Of a DNA stretch of 64,000 nucleotides, positions 52,824 to 61,498 are shown piece by piece (within the stretch, counting starts at the first letter, position 1; each line of letters starts with the position of its first letter). Source of the stretch: CAIRDP01 sp037138335 (GTDB lineage Bacteria; Bacteroidota; Bacteroidia; Bacteroidales; FEN-979); the NCBI GenBank assembly GCA_037138335.1, contig JBAXIO010000015.1:46663-110662 (forward strand), given 5' to 3'. Position numbers and translations under genes: made by a program. The notes beneath the pieces are model-generated. The model searched no databases and was not told the DNA's origin. It saw only the letters and a program-made list of their open reading frames with translations.

Positions 52824-53230
52824 TGTTTTAAAATAATATTAGTATTTCCAGTGAGCAGTTTTATATGACAACCATCCTGTGTGATCAAGTAATTCTCCTC
52901 TACAACTATTGCAGAACCAATTAATCCAAAAAATTTAAAATCAGTTTCCGTGTTTTCACCTATCATGTCTTTTTGGGAATCGGAAAATAGCAGGTACATC
53001 CCCTTTATTTTATTCAAACTATCTGTCTTTCCTGTTATTTTTTTCTTCGTAGAAACAATCTCAGTATAAGTTGAATCAAGTAATACAGCTTTCCCTGAAC
53101 TGTCAGTAACCGTAATATAAATTTCACGGTACTCCATCGTACACAGTTTATTCCTGTTACATGAAACCAAAAGCACAAGGAGCAAAAGTACAGGAAGGAA
53201 ACCAGCTCTTATATCATGTGAATTTCTCAT
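52820..53230 (-). CDS. Lipoprotein upstream of CPBP protease
   Basis: A 136-aa exported protein; LVLLVSC gives the lipobox after a basic N terminus. The body is beta-rich with a CTMEYREIYITVTDSSG start and a GLIGSAIVVEENYLITQDGCHIKLL end, a small conserved-looking domain. Coupled by ATGA to the CPBP gene, suggesting a functional pair. No function known to me. Confidence 0.7.
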   Translation of the reverse strand: MRNSHDIRAGFLPVLLLLVLLVSCNRNKLCTMEYREIYITVTDSSGKAVLLDSTYTEIVSTKKKITGKTDSLNKIKGMYLLFSDSQKDMIGENTETDFKFFGLIGSAIVVEENYLITQDGCHIKLLTGNTNIILKQ

Positions 53231-53277
53231 AGAACCGATGGTAATCGGGGTTTTTACAGGTTTGGGGCAAACACTCT

Positions 53278-53346
53278 GCCCGCAACAGCAGTAATGGCAG
53301 ATCCCTTGTTAAGTAACAAAACCATAATTCTGCACTAGTTGCGGGC
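53278..53346. repeat. 69-bp imperfect palindrome (attC-like or REP-like)
   Basis: Ends GCCCGCAAC / GTTGCGGGC are exact inverses. The inside continues as CAGTAATGG versus CCATAATTCTG with extrahelical bases, and the centre is TTGTTA-AG-TAACAA. It lies between the genes at 52820 and 53410. Confidence 0.7.
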
Positions 53347-53409
53347 TGGTAAGAGGCTGGCAATATTGATTTATTCCGCCTGCCTTTTGTATTGGCATCA
53401 TGTTCATTC

Positions 53410-53931
53410 TTAAAATATTGTCGTTTTCTTGTAATCCATATAAGAAGGAAATCTTTCAATCAATTCTTTTTCCTCCAAATATCTCCAAAATAATACGTTC
53501 GCAATAAAGATAAGAGAAAGTAATGATGAAAAAACTGCTCCAAAAAAAATCGGGAACCCTATTAACCAAAGGATAAAGCCTAAATACATAGGATGTCTGA
53601 TTTTTGAATAGATCCCTTTGGTTATAAGATCCCCTTCATAACTTTCTAATGTTTTGATTGTGAGTAACCCTGTTAAGAATACAATTACCCCTGTGACGGT
53701 TACCAGCATGCCCAAAATCCTTACAATTCCAGGTGTGGGAATTTTATATGCATCAAAGCCGCATAACGCAAACCATGACATCCATAATAACATCATGTTT
53801 GAAAAAACTATGATAAAAGTAAATTGATCAGGTTTCAATTTATTTTTATGTTTTAATATTTCATAAACCGACCTGACAGCATGTGTAACTGTGCAAACAA
53901 TGACTAATGTATAAAATATGTTGCAATTCAT
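53410..53931 (-). CDS. ICMT/PEMT-like membrane methyltransferase
   Basis: A 173-aa membrane protein with four to five helices. The C-terminal part has the family catalytic pattern: IRHPMYLGFILWLIGFP followed by the basic/acidic cluster EEKELIERFPSYMDYKK. This fold (isoprenylcysteine carboxyl methyltransferase / phospholipid methyltransferase) methylates small lipophilic acceptors with SAM. It is 44 bp downstream of another member of the same fold (53976). Confidence 0.82.
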   Translation of the reverse strand: MNCNIFYTLVIVCTVTHAVRSVYEILKHKNKLKPDQFTFIIVFSNMMLLWMSWFALCGFDAYKIPTPGIVRILGMLVTVTGVIVFLTGLLTIKTLESYEGDLITKGIYSKIRHPMYLGFILWLIGFPIFFGAVFSSLLSLIFIANVLFWRYLEEKELIERFPSYMDYKKTTIF

Positions 53932-53975
53932 AATTTATTCTTTAAATTGTTATTGCCCGCTATTATATTACAAAA

Positions 53976-54590
53976 TTAAGTTTGCTTCCTCTTTGCTTTT
54001 GTAAAAGGAATTAACATGGGTACTTCTTTTTGATATTTAATGTATTTTTCCCCGAACTCCAGAACCAGCTTTTTCTCCTCAAGTATAGTCCCTATGATAA
54101 TATAAACCGTTAACACTGCGTTCACAACAATATCAGCCATCTTATGTGTTTGACTCCATAAGTAAACGATCAATGCGAAATACATCGGATGCCTCATTAT
54201 GCCTAATAATCCACTTTTCTTAAGTTCATCGGACTCGTTTGTTTTCTTGACTTTTCCAAAATTTATAATCTGGCGAACCCCAAAAAAAGATAAAGGATCA
54301 TAGTCAAAGAAAAAAGCCCAGAAGAACATTATTAATGAACCGGAAATTAGCAAATATCGTAAGATATTCAGGACCGGTCCATAGATGATGATTTCTTTAT
54401 TATCCAATTGGGCAGTATAATTAATTAAAGGAATTAGCAAGAACAATGAAATCAATATATAGAGAACCCTGTAGAATGCATAATATTTCTTTAATAACCG
54501 ATTCATCAGATTTGAGAATCCTATACTTATCAGGTAACTGTGAAGTGCACAGTATCCTGCCCACATTGATGCTATAATTAAATATTTCAT
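53976..54590 (-). CDS. NnrU/ICMT-like membrane methyltransferase
   Basis: A 204-aa polytopic protein of the same broad fold as its neighbour. The C-terminal half has GIMRHPMYFALIVYLW, then LEEKKLVLEFGEKYIKYQKEVPMLIPF. About six hydrophobic segments precede and surround it. It may methylate a lipophilic acceptor or act as an NnrU-like membrane protein. It lies 44 bp upstream of the second ICMT-like gene. Confidence 0.75.
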   Translation of the reverse strand: MKYLIIASMWAGYCALHSYLISIGFSNLMNRLLKKYYAFYRVLYILISLFLLIPLINYTAQLDNKEIIIYGPVLNILRYLLISGSLIMFFWAFFFDYDPLSFFGVRQIINFGKVKKTNESDELKKSGLLGIMRHPMYFALIVYLWSQTHKMADIVVNAVLTVYIIIGTILEEKKLVLEFGEKYIKYQKEVPMLIPFTKAKRKQT

Positions 54591-54713
54591 TTGACAGTCC
54601 CCTTCATTGTTTGATCACTGGTCTTGCTTCAGTTATAAAGCTGCAGCGACATGGCTTTAGCCCCACGGCTGTTTTAATTAATTTATTCTGATTGAATTGT
54701 GCAAAACGGCCCG

Positions 54714-55616
54714 TCATGGGTAGTTTAGAATCTTCTTAGTTATCCATTTATTTTCCAGATCGATTACTGATAAAAAATATATCCCGGCTGATAAATTCTC
54801 AATTTTAAGATTGTAAGGTATATTTTCCTCCTTTAGAAAAACAATATTTCCAAGCAAATCTGTCACCTGGATTTTTTTTACCATTTTTGGCTGGTCAACT
54901 TCGATGTTCAAGATTCCATTTGAAGGATTAGGGTAGGCCTTGATCAGTTCATTACTTTTTAATACAGGATTAATTTGGGTAATAATATCACAATTGGTTG
55001 TTGTATCGGGATAAATTGTATTAAAGTTCTGACGGAAACAACTTATTGATATATCAGGATAGTCAGCACCCTGACCAGGGGATTTTTCAATCAAGCCATA
55101 AGTAGATCCCACTCCTTCAATAAGTGAAATTTGATAAGAAAGGTTAATATTCCATCTCTTTCTATAATTGTTTCCAACTAAAACCGAATCAACTGAAATT
55201 ACTACATCCTTTTGATCCCCATAAGTTTCAATAAAACCTTTAACAGTGTCGCCTGGCAGCAGTGTAAAATCATATAAAAGCTGCTCGGTAAGCTCGGATG
55301 GTGGAATAATATAAACCTTTCTGTTTACGGTGTCTTGTCGAATTGCGCCTTTATATCCAGCGTAAATTAGATTGGCCTTTGATTTCCCCGATGTTTGAAT
55401 ATATGGGGTATTTAGTTTATGGTATTGCTGGCTGTTTATCAATGTATCTCCTGAAATTTCAATAGAATACAATGCCTCATAAGTACCAGGCCATCCAAAT
55501 ACCCGAAAATCGATATTCCATTGGGCATTGCTGTCGGGAAAGGGATGGTAATTTTCAGTCTGGGCATTTGAATTACTGTTCCAAAGAATGAGCAGAAAGA
55601 AAAATAGCTTTTTCAT
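54714..55616 (-). CDS. T9SS cargo protein
   Basis: A 300-aa secreted protein. The signal runs to about residue 18 (NSNAQTEN). The body is mostly beta, with NIDFRVFGWPGTYEALYSIEISG. The C-terminal sorting domain is clear: IKAYPNPSNGILNIEV, LLGNIVFLKEENIP and AGIYFLSVIDLENKW. Function of the cargo is unknown. Unlike the 49-51 kb pair it has a different N-terminal domain. Confidence 0.85.
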   Translation of the reverse strand: MKKLFFFLLILWNSNSNAQTENYHPFPDSNAQWNIDFRVFGWPGTYEALYSIEISGDTLINSQQYHKLNTPYIQTSGKSKANLIYAGYKGAIRQDTVNRKVYIIPPSELTEQLLYDFTLLPGDTVKGFIETYGDQKDVVISVDSVLVGNNYRKRWNINLSYQISLIEGVGSTYGLIEKSPGQGADYPDISISCFRQNFNTIYPDTTTNCDIITQINPVLKSNELIKAYPNPSNGILNIEVDQPKMVKKIQVTDLLGNIVFLKEENIPYNLKIENLSAGIYFLSVIDLENKWITKKILNYP

Positions 55617-55649
55617 TGTTCAAGATTTTAGTTCAACCTTAATGGTGGG

Positions 55650-55705
55650 CCGCTATAGGCAGCTAAGGCGTAACCATTGCTAAGCAATATTGTGATTGGT
55701 TTTAA
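55650..55705. repeat. Short inverted-repeat region related to the palindromic elements
   Basis: Contains GGCAGCTAAGGCGTAACC followed by ATTGCT-A-AGCAAT. The GCAGCTAA(n)CGyAAC pattern resembles the 61499 and 63493 elements but in degenerate form. The rest of the 55617-55889 gap shows no other gene except the small ORF below. Confidence 0.4.
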
Positions 55706-55779
55706 TTTTTCTCTTGTCATAATCGGAACTCAATGTACCCACCTGTTAATTTAGCTCCATATCAATCCTGTGCATCATC

Positions 55780-55887
55780 TCATTGCATTTGCTGATTATA
55801 CCTGTCATATCTGTCGTTAAGCTCCCCGATCCGTTTGACAATGGAATAGGCTTTTCGCGAGTGTTTTATGATTTCGTTTCCAGCCAT
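55780..55887 (-). CDS. Possible 35-aa peptide, unknown
   Basis: Starts MAGNEIIKHSRKAYS and ends YDRYNQQMQ; highly charged and helical. It lies in the 5' side of the gap between the T9SS gene and the deacetylase. No family recognised; it could be random. Conservation would decide. Confidence 0.25.
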   Translation of the reverse strand: MAGNEIIKHSRKAYSIVKRIGELNDRYDRYNQQMQ

Positions 55888-55889
55888 GT

Positions 55890-56837
55890 TTATTTTTTAT
55901 TTTGATTTGACAATTGTAAATATAAATCGTATAAGTCATCTTTAGGTTCATGCTTTTGGAAAGAAGTTATTTCTTCCCGGGTATTCATCCATCTGTATAA
56001 CCATGAAACCCCCCAGGGCTTGTAGTATTTATCTTCTTGTTTATATACGTCATCTTGTAATGCTTCATCCAAACTTATAAAAGTATATCTTTTCTTTTTT
56101 AACTCATTTATTAACTTAGGTAAATAATTGCCATTTAAGATGTTATCATGGCACAGGTATACTTGTTTAATTCGTCTTCCGTATATCTTTAATGCAAGGG
56201 AGTCAAAAAAATCAAAATATTCAATAGTTTTTAAAATATAACTTTCAGCAATTTCATTAGCTTTAAGGGTATCTTTTTTCTCCAGATAATAGTTATAAAT
56301 ATAACTGATCATCCAGTCGGAGCTCTCCACAGTATAAGGAGCTATCGTATAATTCCTGGAAGAAAGGTATTTTTCCATATCCTGGTGTTGAATGCTGTCT
56401 TTACCTAAGTCATTATATGGGAATCGAAAATACTTTAATGATTTTCTATGCTTCAGGGCTAACTCATGTAAATTATTTTCACCTTTCCCAACATCAATTT
56501 TGAACGAATCTATCCCCACGCTTGAATACCTCGAATGCGAATAAGTATGGTTCCCTAACGTAATGTAATCTCTTTTTATCCATTGGTTCAGCAATGAAAA
56601 ATTTTTCTCGACGGAATCATTGCGAAAGACATTTCCTCCATTAATAAAAATAGTAATCGGAATTTTAAGCGAATCTAATTTATTTAAAAGGATGGATTTG
56701 AAACTTCCCATCTGGTAATTAGATGTATTCGGAACATCATCTATTGTTATTGCTACAGACGATTGTCCGTTGGCGAAATAAGACAGGCTTACCAGGATAA
56801 GTAATGATATCAGTTGATGTATTAACTGTTTTTTCAT
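55890..56837 (-). CDS. Secreted polysaccharide deacetylase (NodB-like)
   Basis: ATG 56837 gives a typical signal peptide ending FANGQSS. The NodB fold is shown by VAITIDDVPN (catalytic Asp pair), GNHTYSHSRY (His-x-x-x-His metal site), FRFPYNDLG and the final VYLCHDN. It would remove N- or O-acetyl groups from peptidoglycan or another polysaccharide. The 315-aa protein is full length. AT-rich DNA. Confidence 0.88.
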   Translation of the reverse strand: MKKQLIHQLISLLILVSLSYFANGQSSVAITIDDVPNTSNYQMGSFKSILLNKLDSLKIPITIFINGGNVFRNDSVEKNFSLLNQWIKRDYITLGNHTYSHSRYSSVGIDSFKIDVGKGENNLHELALKHRKSLKYFRFPYNDLGKDSIQHQDMEKYLSSRNYTIAPYTVESSDWMISYIYNYYLEKKDTLKANEIAESYILKTIEYFDFFDSLALKIYGRRIKQVYLCHDNILNGNYLPKLINELKKKRYTFISLDEALQDDVYKQEDKYYKPWGVSWLYRWMNTREEITSFQKHEPKDDLYDLYLQLSNQNKK

Positions 56838-56948
56838 GTCAAACGGGCAACCGGCAAACCCGACGGCGGTGTTTTTTTTTCTGAGAAACATTTTTCAGCT
56901 TTTTTGCGGGTATAGGTTTGTTAACACTTAAGCGCCTTTGTTTGTCTG

Positions 56949-57476
56949 TTATTTGGTTGTCTTGCTTCCAAGTTGTTTGCCTATTCTTTCATATTCGATG
57001 TCATTCGGTTCCCAAAGTTCTATCTTGTTACCTTCCAAATCAAGGATGTGGGCAAATTTTCCATATTCGACTGTTTCAATGCTGTCGATCACCGTGACTC
57101 CGTTTTGCTTCAGGTCTTCTACAAGTGCTTCTATGTTTTCAACCCTGAAATTTATCATAAAGTCTCTTGTCGAAGGCTCAAAATATTTCGTTGTTTCTTT
57201 AAAAGGACTCCATTGTGTAAATCCTTTTTTAGTGCTGTCAGCACCCTGGTACCATTCAAAAACTGCCCCATACTTGTTTGTGTTTAAACCAAGGTTTTGT
57301 TGATACCATTCTCTTACCTTTTTGGGGTCTTTACACTTAAAGAAGATGCCGCCTATACCTGTTACTTTTTTCATTTTCGTTTGTTCGTCAGAATGATTTG
57401 CACATATAGTCTTTAAAGCGAAACCGGAACAGAATGATGCCGCAATAACTAATATTGATAATGATATCTTTTTCAT
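56949..57476 (-). CDS. VOC/glyoxalase-like protein with an export signal
   Basis: A 175-aa protein whose first 26 residues form a signal peptide (SILVIAASFCSGFALKTICA). Then comes the VOC domain: GIGGIFFKCKDPKKVREWYQQNLGL and FAHILDLEGNKIELWEP. An internal Met before KKVTGIGG would give the usual cytoplasmic form, so an N-terminal export signal seems to have been added to a normally cytoplasmic family. Confidence 0.75.
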   Translation of the reverse strand: MKKISLSILVIAASFCSGFALKTICANHSDEQTKMKKVTGIGGIFFKCKDPKKVREWYQQNLGLNTNKYGAVFEWYQGADSTKKGFTQWSPFKETTKYFEPSTRDFMINFRVENIEALVEDLKQNGVTVIDSIETVEYGKFAHILDLEGNKIELWEPNDIEYERIGKQLGSKTTK

Positions 57477-57498
57477 TTTCTAATTCCAAATTTAAGGC

Positions 57499-58044
57499 CT
57501 AGTTACTGTATGTTACAGAATATGAAAGCTCTTCAGAAGCATTTATCAAATATTGGAAGTCATAATAACGGCTCCCTTTTGATTTGAAGGTGTATGTGGT
57601 CCTGATCCAGACCTGGACCCCGAACAGGCTTGCACAATCCTTTATATTCTTTTTCATTGAACCATTTCGTTCGTACCAATGACCTGACCATACCGGGGGG
57701 CCAGGTATTTCTTCGTCGGGTGCTGCCGGGCAATAACCCATAAAAACTTGTGAAGGAATTGTTGTGATGTTACCCGTAATATGAATATTGGCAGTTGCGT
57801 AGTCCCGTTTACAAGGATAGTTAAAATAAGCCCAAAGGGTTATAACTGCATTGGATCCCGATGTATCGTAGGTCATCCGGTATAGTGAAGAATCCTTGAT
57901 GGAAAACCGCCCGTTAAGCGCCCAGGGAATGATGGTTTGACCACTGCAGGGATCCTGATTTTCATCAGCTGTTTTATGGCAGGCTGTTATTGAAAACAGA
58001 AGAAATACAGAAATGTATAAAAACAGCTTATTCTTCACTTGCAT
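57499..58044 (-). CDS. Lipoprotein, unknown
   Basis: ATG 58044 gives MQVKNKLFLYISVFLLFSITAC, a lipobox; the longer ORF extends back without hydrophobic content. The mature 160 residues contain paired cysteines (NQDPCSGQ, YPCKRD, KDCASL) and many aromatic residues near the end. No family recognised. Confidence 0.7.
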   Translation of the reverse strand: MQVKNKLFLYISVFLLFSITACHKTADENQDPCSGQTIIPWALNGRFSIKDSSLYRMTYDTSGSNAVITLWAYFNYPCKRDYATANIHITGNITTIPSQVFMGYCPAAPDEEIPGPPVWSGHWYERNGSMKKNIKDCASLFGVQVWIRTTYTFKSKGSRYYDFQYLINASEELSYSVTYSN

Positions 58045-58186
58045 GATTTTATTGCTTTTCCAAACGGCATTATCTCCATTGATTTCCTGAGGATTCATCG
58101 ATATTGACTGCGGATGACGTCTCGTTGTGTGCATGGTTTAACCATGTTAAACGCAAAAAGTATAATTACTCATGGTGATACATCAT

Positions 58187-58648
58187 TCAAATTATTGATG
58201 AGATCAGGCCTCCTGTTATACTGCATCCAATCACATAAATAATATTTATTAAAACATGAATGTTTTTATTATTTACATGGTTTCGGAATTTGATCTTACT
58301 TTCTAAAATCATTACAAGCCAAAAGCAAAAAAAAATCAATGTTACCGGGAAGAAAACGACTTTATGAAACATAATGTAAAACAGCGGCATTATCCATATG
58401 TCATGTAAAAATAGACCGCTGAACAGAAATGTAAATAAAGACGAAATCCCGCCATTGAGCTTCTTTGAAATAGGCCTGTTAACATTTTTTGATAGTAAGT
58501 ATCCAAATAATGGATTCCAATTTCTCCAGAAGAGCTTAAAAGATTTTGATTGAAATGACCTCCTTATAGATAAATGAAGCAGCCCGAGAGCACCAGATGT
58601 CCCAAGGATCCTTGTAATATAGTTTTCGGCAGTCATGGCAATGTTCAA
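58187..58648 (-). CDS. Small membrane protein with wax-synthase/MBOAT-like segment
   Basis: A 153-aa protein with four hydrophobic helices. KSFKLFWRNWNPLFGYLLSKNV looks like the F-x-x-F-W-x-x-W-N segment of MBOAT/wax-ester synthase acyltransferases, and FSGLFLHDIW recalls the H-containing motif. It is far shorter than full MBOAT enzymes, so it is either a truncated copy or a distinct small family. Confidence 0.5.
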   Translation of the reverse strand: MNIAMTAENYITRILGTSGALGLLHLSIRRSFQSKSFKLFWRNWNPLFGYLLSKNVNRPISKKLNGGISSLFTFLFSGLFLHDIWIMPLFYIMFHKVVFFPVTLIFFCFWLVMILESKIKFRNHVNNKNIHVLINIIYVIGCSITGGLISSII

Positions 58649-58660
58649 TCTTACAAAGAT

Positions 58661-59254
58661 TCACTGCTGTTTTAATTTGCCTAAACGGCTTGTTGTTTTA
58701 AACATCAATAATCCGACGATTGCCGTAGACATAATTAATGAAAAAATCCAATCGTACCAATGAAAGAATTGGAGGGCTGTAAGGAAAGTTATTGTGCCAA
58801 GAGGCAAAAGTAAAACAGAATTAGTAATTAAACCGGGATTATAGATAGGCTTTTTGGGTTGAAAAATTATTGTATGCATCAGATTGTTAATCGTCAATTC
58901 AAACAGGATCATGGAGAAACCAACCCAGGGCGCAATATTGGCAAGAATGGCGCCGATTATAACCGCCGGCCAGGCAATAAGAATGTTTACCTGGAATACA
59001 TAACCTTCATCAAGTGGGTAATTGGGATCGGTTTTGGAACCAAAGGGAGTTTTTAAATTGAAAAATTCTTTAAAACTTAATGGTGATAAAACATATTCTT
59101 CACATTCGTGGATCATTAAAAAGGGCAAATGAAGCCATAAAAGAAATTGATAATAAGGCATGGAATTTCTATAATAAATTAGAATGACCAGCAATACCGG
59201 GGCAATAAACAAGTTTGCGCTTTGCCAGAACCGATTAACTTTTTGCATATCCAT
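58661..59254 (-). CDS. HXXEE-domain membrane protein
   Basis: ATG 59254 follows the strong Shine-Dalgarno AAAAGGAGG. The 197-aa polytopic protein has the diagnostic His-x-x-Glu-Glu in LMIHECEEYVLSPLSF (about residue 48-62). Five to six hydrophobic segments follow, and NNLMHTIIFQ gives a second conserved His/Asn region. The family is widespread but of unknown function; metal-dependent activity is guessed from the motif. Confidence 0.82.
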   Translation of the reverse strand: MDMQKVNRFWQSANLFIAPVLLVILIYYRNSMPYYQFLLWLHLPFLMIHECEEYVLSPLSFKEFFNLKTPFGSKTDPNYPLDEGYVFQVNILIAWPAVIIGAILANIAPWVGFSMILFELTINNLMHTIIFQPKKPIYNPGLITNSVLLLPLGTITFLTALQFFHWYDWIFSLIMSTAIVGLLMFKTTSRLGKLKQQ

Positions 59255-59400
59255 AAAACCTCCTTTTAAGAATGTGAAATTAGTAAAATATGAATTGTCA
59301 AAGTGACGGCCGCTTCGCCTGAGGCCTGGCCATAAAAAGCATGGAAGGCAGAACATTTAACAATCAGCATTGTGTTATTTTTATTGATGTTGCAGGCTTT

Positions 59401-59985
59401 TCAGGAGCCGTTATTTATTTTTAATAATACTTTTTGAATTTCATTATGGTTCTCAAATTTTGAATTGAAATACTTTAATGCCTCATCACAGTTGTCATTT
59501 ACATCCACTTTAACGTTATTACCGGGTTTTTTCGAATCACTCAACGCTCCTTTAACACCTCCTGCGATCCCTCCTCCGTTATAATTATCGGTTTCCGTAG
59601 AGTAATTTATATTCCAATACAATACGATATCTCCTATATAATAGATTTTACTTTCTTTTATTTCTATTGTAAGATAATTATCCGGGAGGTTTAAGTGGTA
59701 GCTCTTATATTGAAGTAATGCGATAAAATGTTTTCCAATGGGCACTTTCATGTAAATATAATTATTCTCATCCGGCCAAACTGCCCATTTGGCCCATAGC
59801 CGTTCATCAAATAAGAAGTTCCATTTATTACCCAAATATGAGTTGCCATTGTTAATTTGAATTTTTGCAATAATTATAGCTTCATCAGGTTTGAGATCTA
59901 AATTCTTTATTCTTCCTGTTCCACTGAAAAATAGCAGAAAAAGACTGCTTAATAATATGATTCTTAAAAATTCATTTAATTTCAT
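59401..59985 (-). CDS. Exported hypothetical protein
   Basis: A 194-aa protein with a hydrophobic N terminus (about 8-24). The middle is beta-rich (IIIAKIQINNG, YIYMKVPIGKHFIALLQYKSYH, SKIYYIGDIVLYW), like DUF-type stress or surface proteins with a bound-ligand fold. A Gly-rich stretch (GGGIAGGVKGAL) lies near residue 137. No known family assigned. Confidence 0.6.
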   Translation of the reverse strand: MKLNEFLRIILLSSLFLLFFSGTGRIKNLDLKPDEAIIIAKIQINNGNSYLGNKWNFLFDERLWAKWAVWPDENNYIYMKVPIGKHFIALLQYKSYHLNLPDNYLTIEIKESKIYYIGDIVLYWNINYSTETDNYNGGGIAGGVKGALSDSKKPGNNVKVDVNDNCDEALKYFNSKFENHNEIQKVLLKINNGS

Positions 59986-60321
59986 GGTTGTAAGTGGTTT
60001 AGGTTATATAATGCCACCTGAAACTTTGCCTGCATCAGCTTAAACGGGAACTTCAACAGGCATGACAGGGTGTTGATAACCATCTTTTCTTTTGTGCGGA
60101 CTTAACTATAACAACATCAAGTTTCATTTAATAAAGGTACGGAACTTCTTGTTTTAATGATAACACTCACATATTATTGATTAGCGCATTTATTTATCCT
60201 CAATTTATACTAATTCCTTTTAATTGGGCATGGCATGTGGCCCGTAAATGTATCACGGTATCGCCTTTGCCAGGCAACAATGCACTAGCTTTGTTAAGGT
60301 TTCAAACCTGTTCGCAGCCGA
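59986..60321. other. 336-bp gap without a supported gene
   Basis: The gap is AT-rich. Near its right end, directly after the stop of the 60322 gene on the minus strand, AGGTTTGAAACCT is a small hairpin and CTAGTGCA occurs, a string also found in the 69-bp palindrome at 53278. No promoter match or conserved ORF is seen. Confidence 0.4.
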
Positions 60322-61023
60322 TCAGTCCTCATCATTCTTTACAATTCTCATCAGGATAAATTTAGGAAAATAAATGGTCTGATTTTCAGCTAATTCACTA
60401 AAATCAAAACTGTTGACATTGTAAGTAATGTATATTCCTTTACCGGGTAATTCAGGATGAGCTTTTGCAGCATACATGAATGGACTTTTTACACCAGGGT
60501 ACTCTGGTGTATAAAACATAAAAGGCTCTGTCCACTTACCCTGCAAACTATCTGACATTCTTATGCCAATCTTCCCTTCACCAAATCCAAATGATTGAAT
60601 TTGGATATATTTTTTAAGTGAGGAGTCATAATGAACTGAATATTCCGTGCCCCCGATAAATAAAGGTTCAGGAACAGGTTTCAGGGTCTTTCTCTCTGCC
60701 CATTTCCCATTTATCCACCATTCAGGGTTTGCTAAATTTCCTGTGTATGCTTCGTCTAATTTCCATCGCAATAAATACACTTCGTGAGTAGCAGGTTCAA
60801 CGGCTCCGTATGCATAAAGATATTTTTCGTCTTTAAGAACTGCGGATGAACCTACAATAAAACCGTAGGTCTCTTGACCCTCAATGTATTGCATTTTCCA
60901 TTTGGAGGGTTCTTCGTGCGGATTTGAAATAAGAACTGCATACCAGCCAAAAGCTTCAAAACCAATTCCTGTTTTTATGCGATGTTCTTTCAATAGAAAA
61001 ATTATAAGGCTTGAATACTTCAT
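60322..61023 (-). pseudogene. 5'-truncated secreted beta-propeller-like protein (DUF4185-type)
   Basis: A 233-aa ORF that lacks the N-terminal part. Residues about 18-230 read like the C-terminal two-thirds of a DUF4185/five-blade propeller: FEAFGWYAVLISNP, FIVGSSAVLKDEKYLYAYGA, EYSVHYDSSLKKYIQIQ, KSPFMYAAKAHPELP, IYITYNVNSFDF. There is no signal peptide, although the family is normally exported. The ATG comes 10 bp after the broken alcohol dehydrogenase, so the original 5' end was probably lost at that junction. Confidence 0.6.
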
Positions 61024-61033
61024 CTTGTTTTTA

Positions 61034-61445
61034 TTAGATGGCTGCTTTTACCCGGCCATCTAATGCATCTAATATGATATCATAAGTCAGACCATTTATT
61101 GTAAAATCTTCTATGGTATTATCAATTACGTTATCAGCTCCCACGTTGTTCACCATTTCAAAATTGGATGAACTGCAAACTCCCGTAATTTCTGCCCCAA
61201 ACACTTTGGCTATTTGTAAAGCTGCCGTACCTAATTCGGTACCAAATATTGATTTTTTGGGTTTAGTTAAACCAATAAAAATTTTGCAAAATATTGTTTA
61301 CCGTTTCGCTGCGTAATATCCACTATTCCTTCAAAAACAGCATATACCCTTATCAGTAGCTCGTTGTTTTTCGTAACCAGTTTTTCCACCTCTTTGCTTT
61401 GAAGAACTTCCGATGACCCATATTTTTCACAGACAAGGCTTTCAT
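61034..61445 (-). pseudogene. Decayed zinc-type (MDR) alcohol dehydrogenase/quinone oxidoreductase
   Basis: Reading the minus strand and joining frames gives MKAL, then after a missing base CEKYGSSEVLQSKEVEKLV...NELLIRVYAV (N-terminal GroES-like domain). Next, after another frame change, comes FIGLTKPKKSIFGTEL, joined directly to GTAALQIAKVFGAEITGVCSSSNFEMVNNVGADNVID (Rossmann part) and TYDIILDALDGR. The middle (catalytic zinc loop and start of the Rossmann fold) is deleted. Two frameshifts plus a large internal deletion make it nonfunctional. Confidence 0.75.
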
Positions 61446-61498
61446 TTGTTTCATCATTTTAAATTTATTTTTTATTGTAATACTATCTATTTCCTAAT

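Noticed and set aside
53214..53459. 81-codon minus-strand ORF
   Set aside because: It runs through the 69-bp palindrome and the ends of two real genes; composition is not protein-like.
54640..54680. Hairpin around GCTGCAGCGACATGGCTTTAGC as a tRNA-like or cassette element
   Set aside because: It is a short imperfect stem of the GGCTAAAGCC type common in Bacteroidota spacers; it does not fold as tRNA and lacks the CCGYAAC core.
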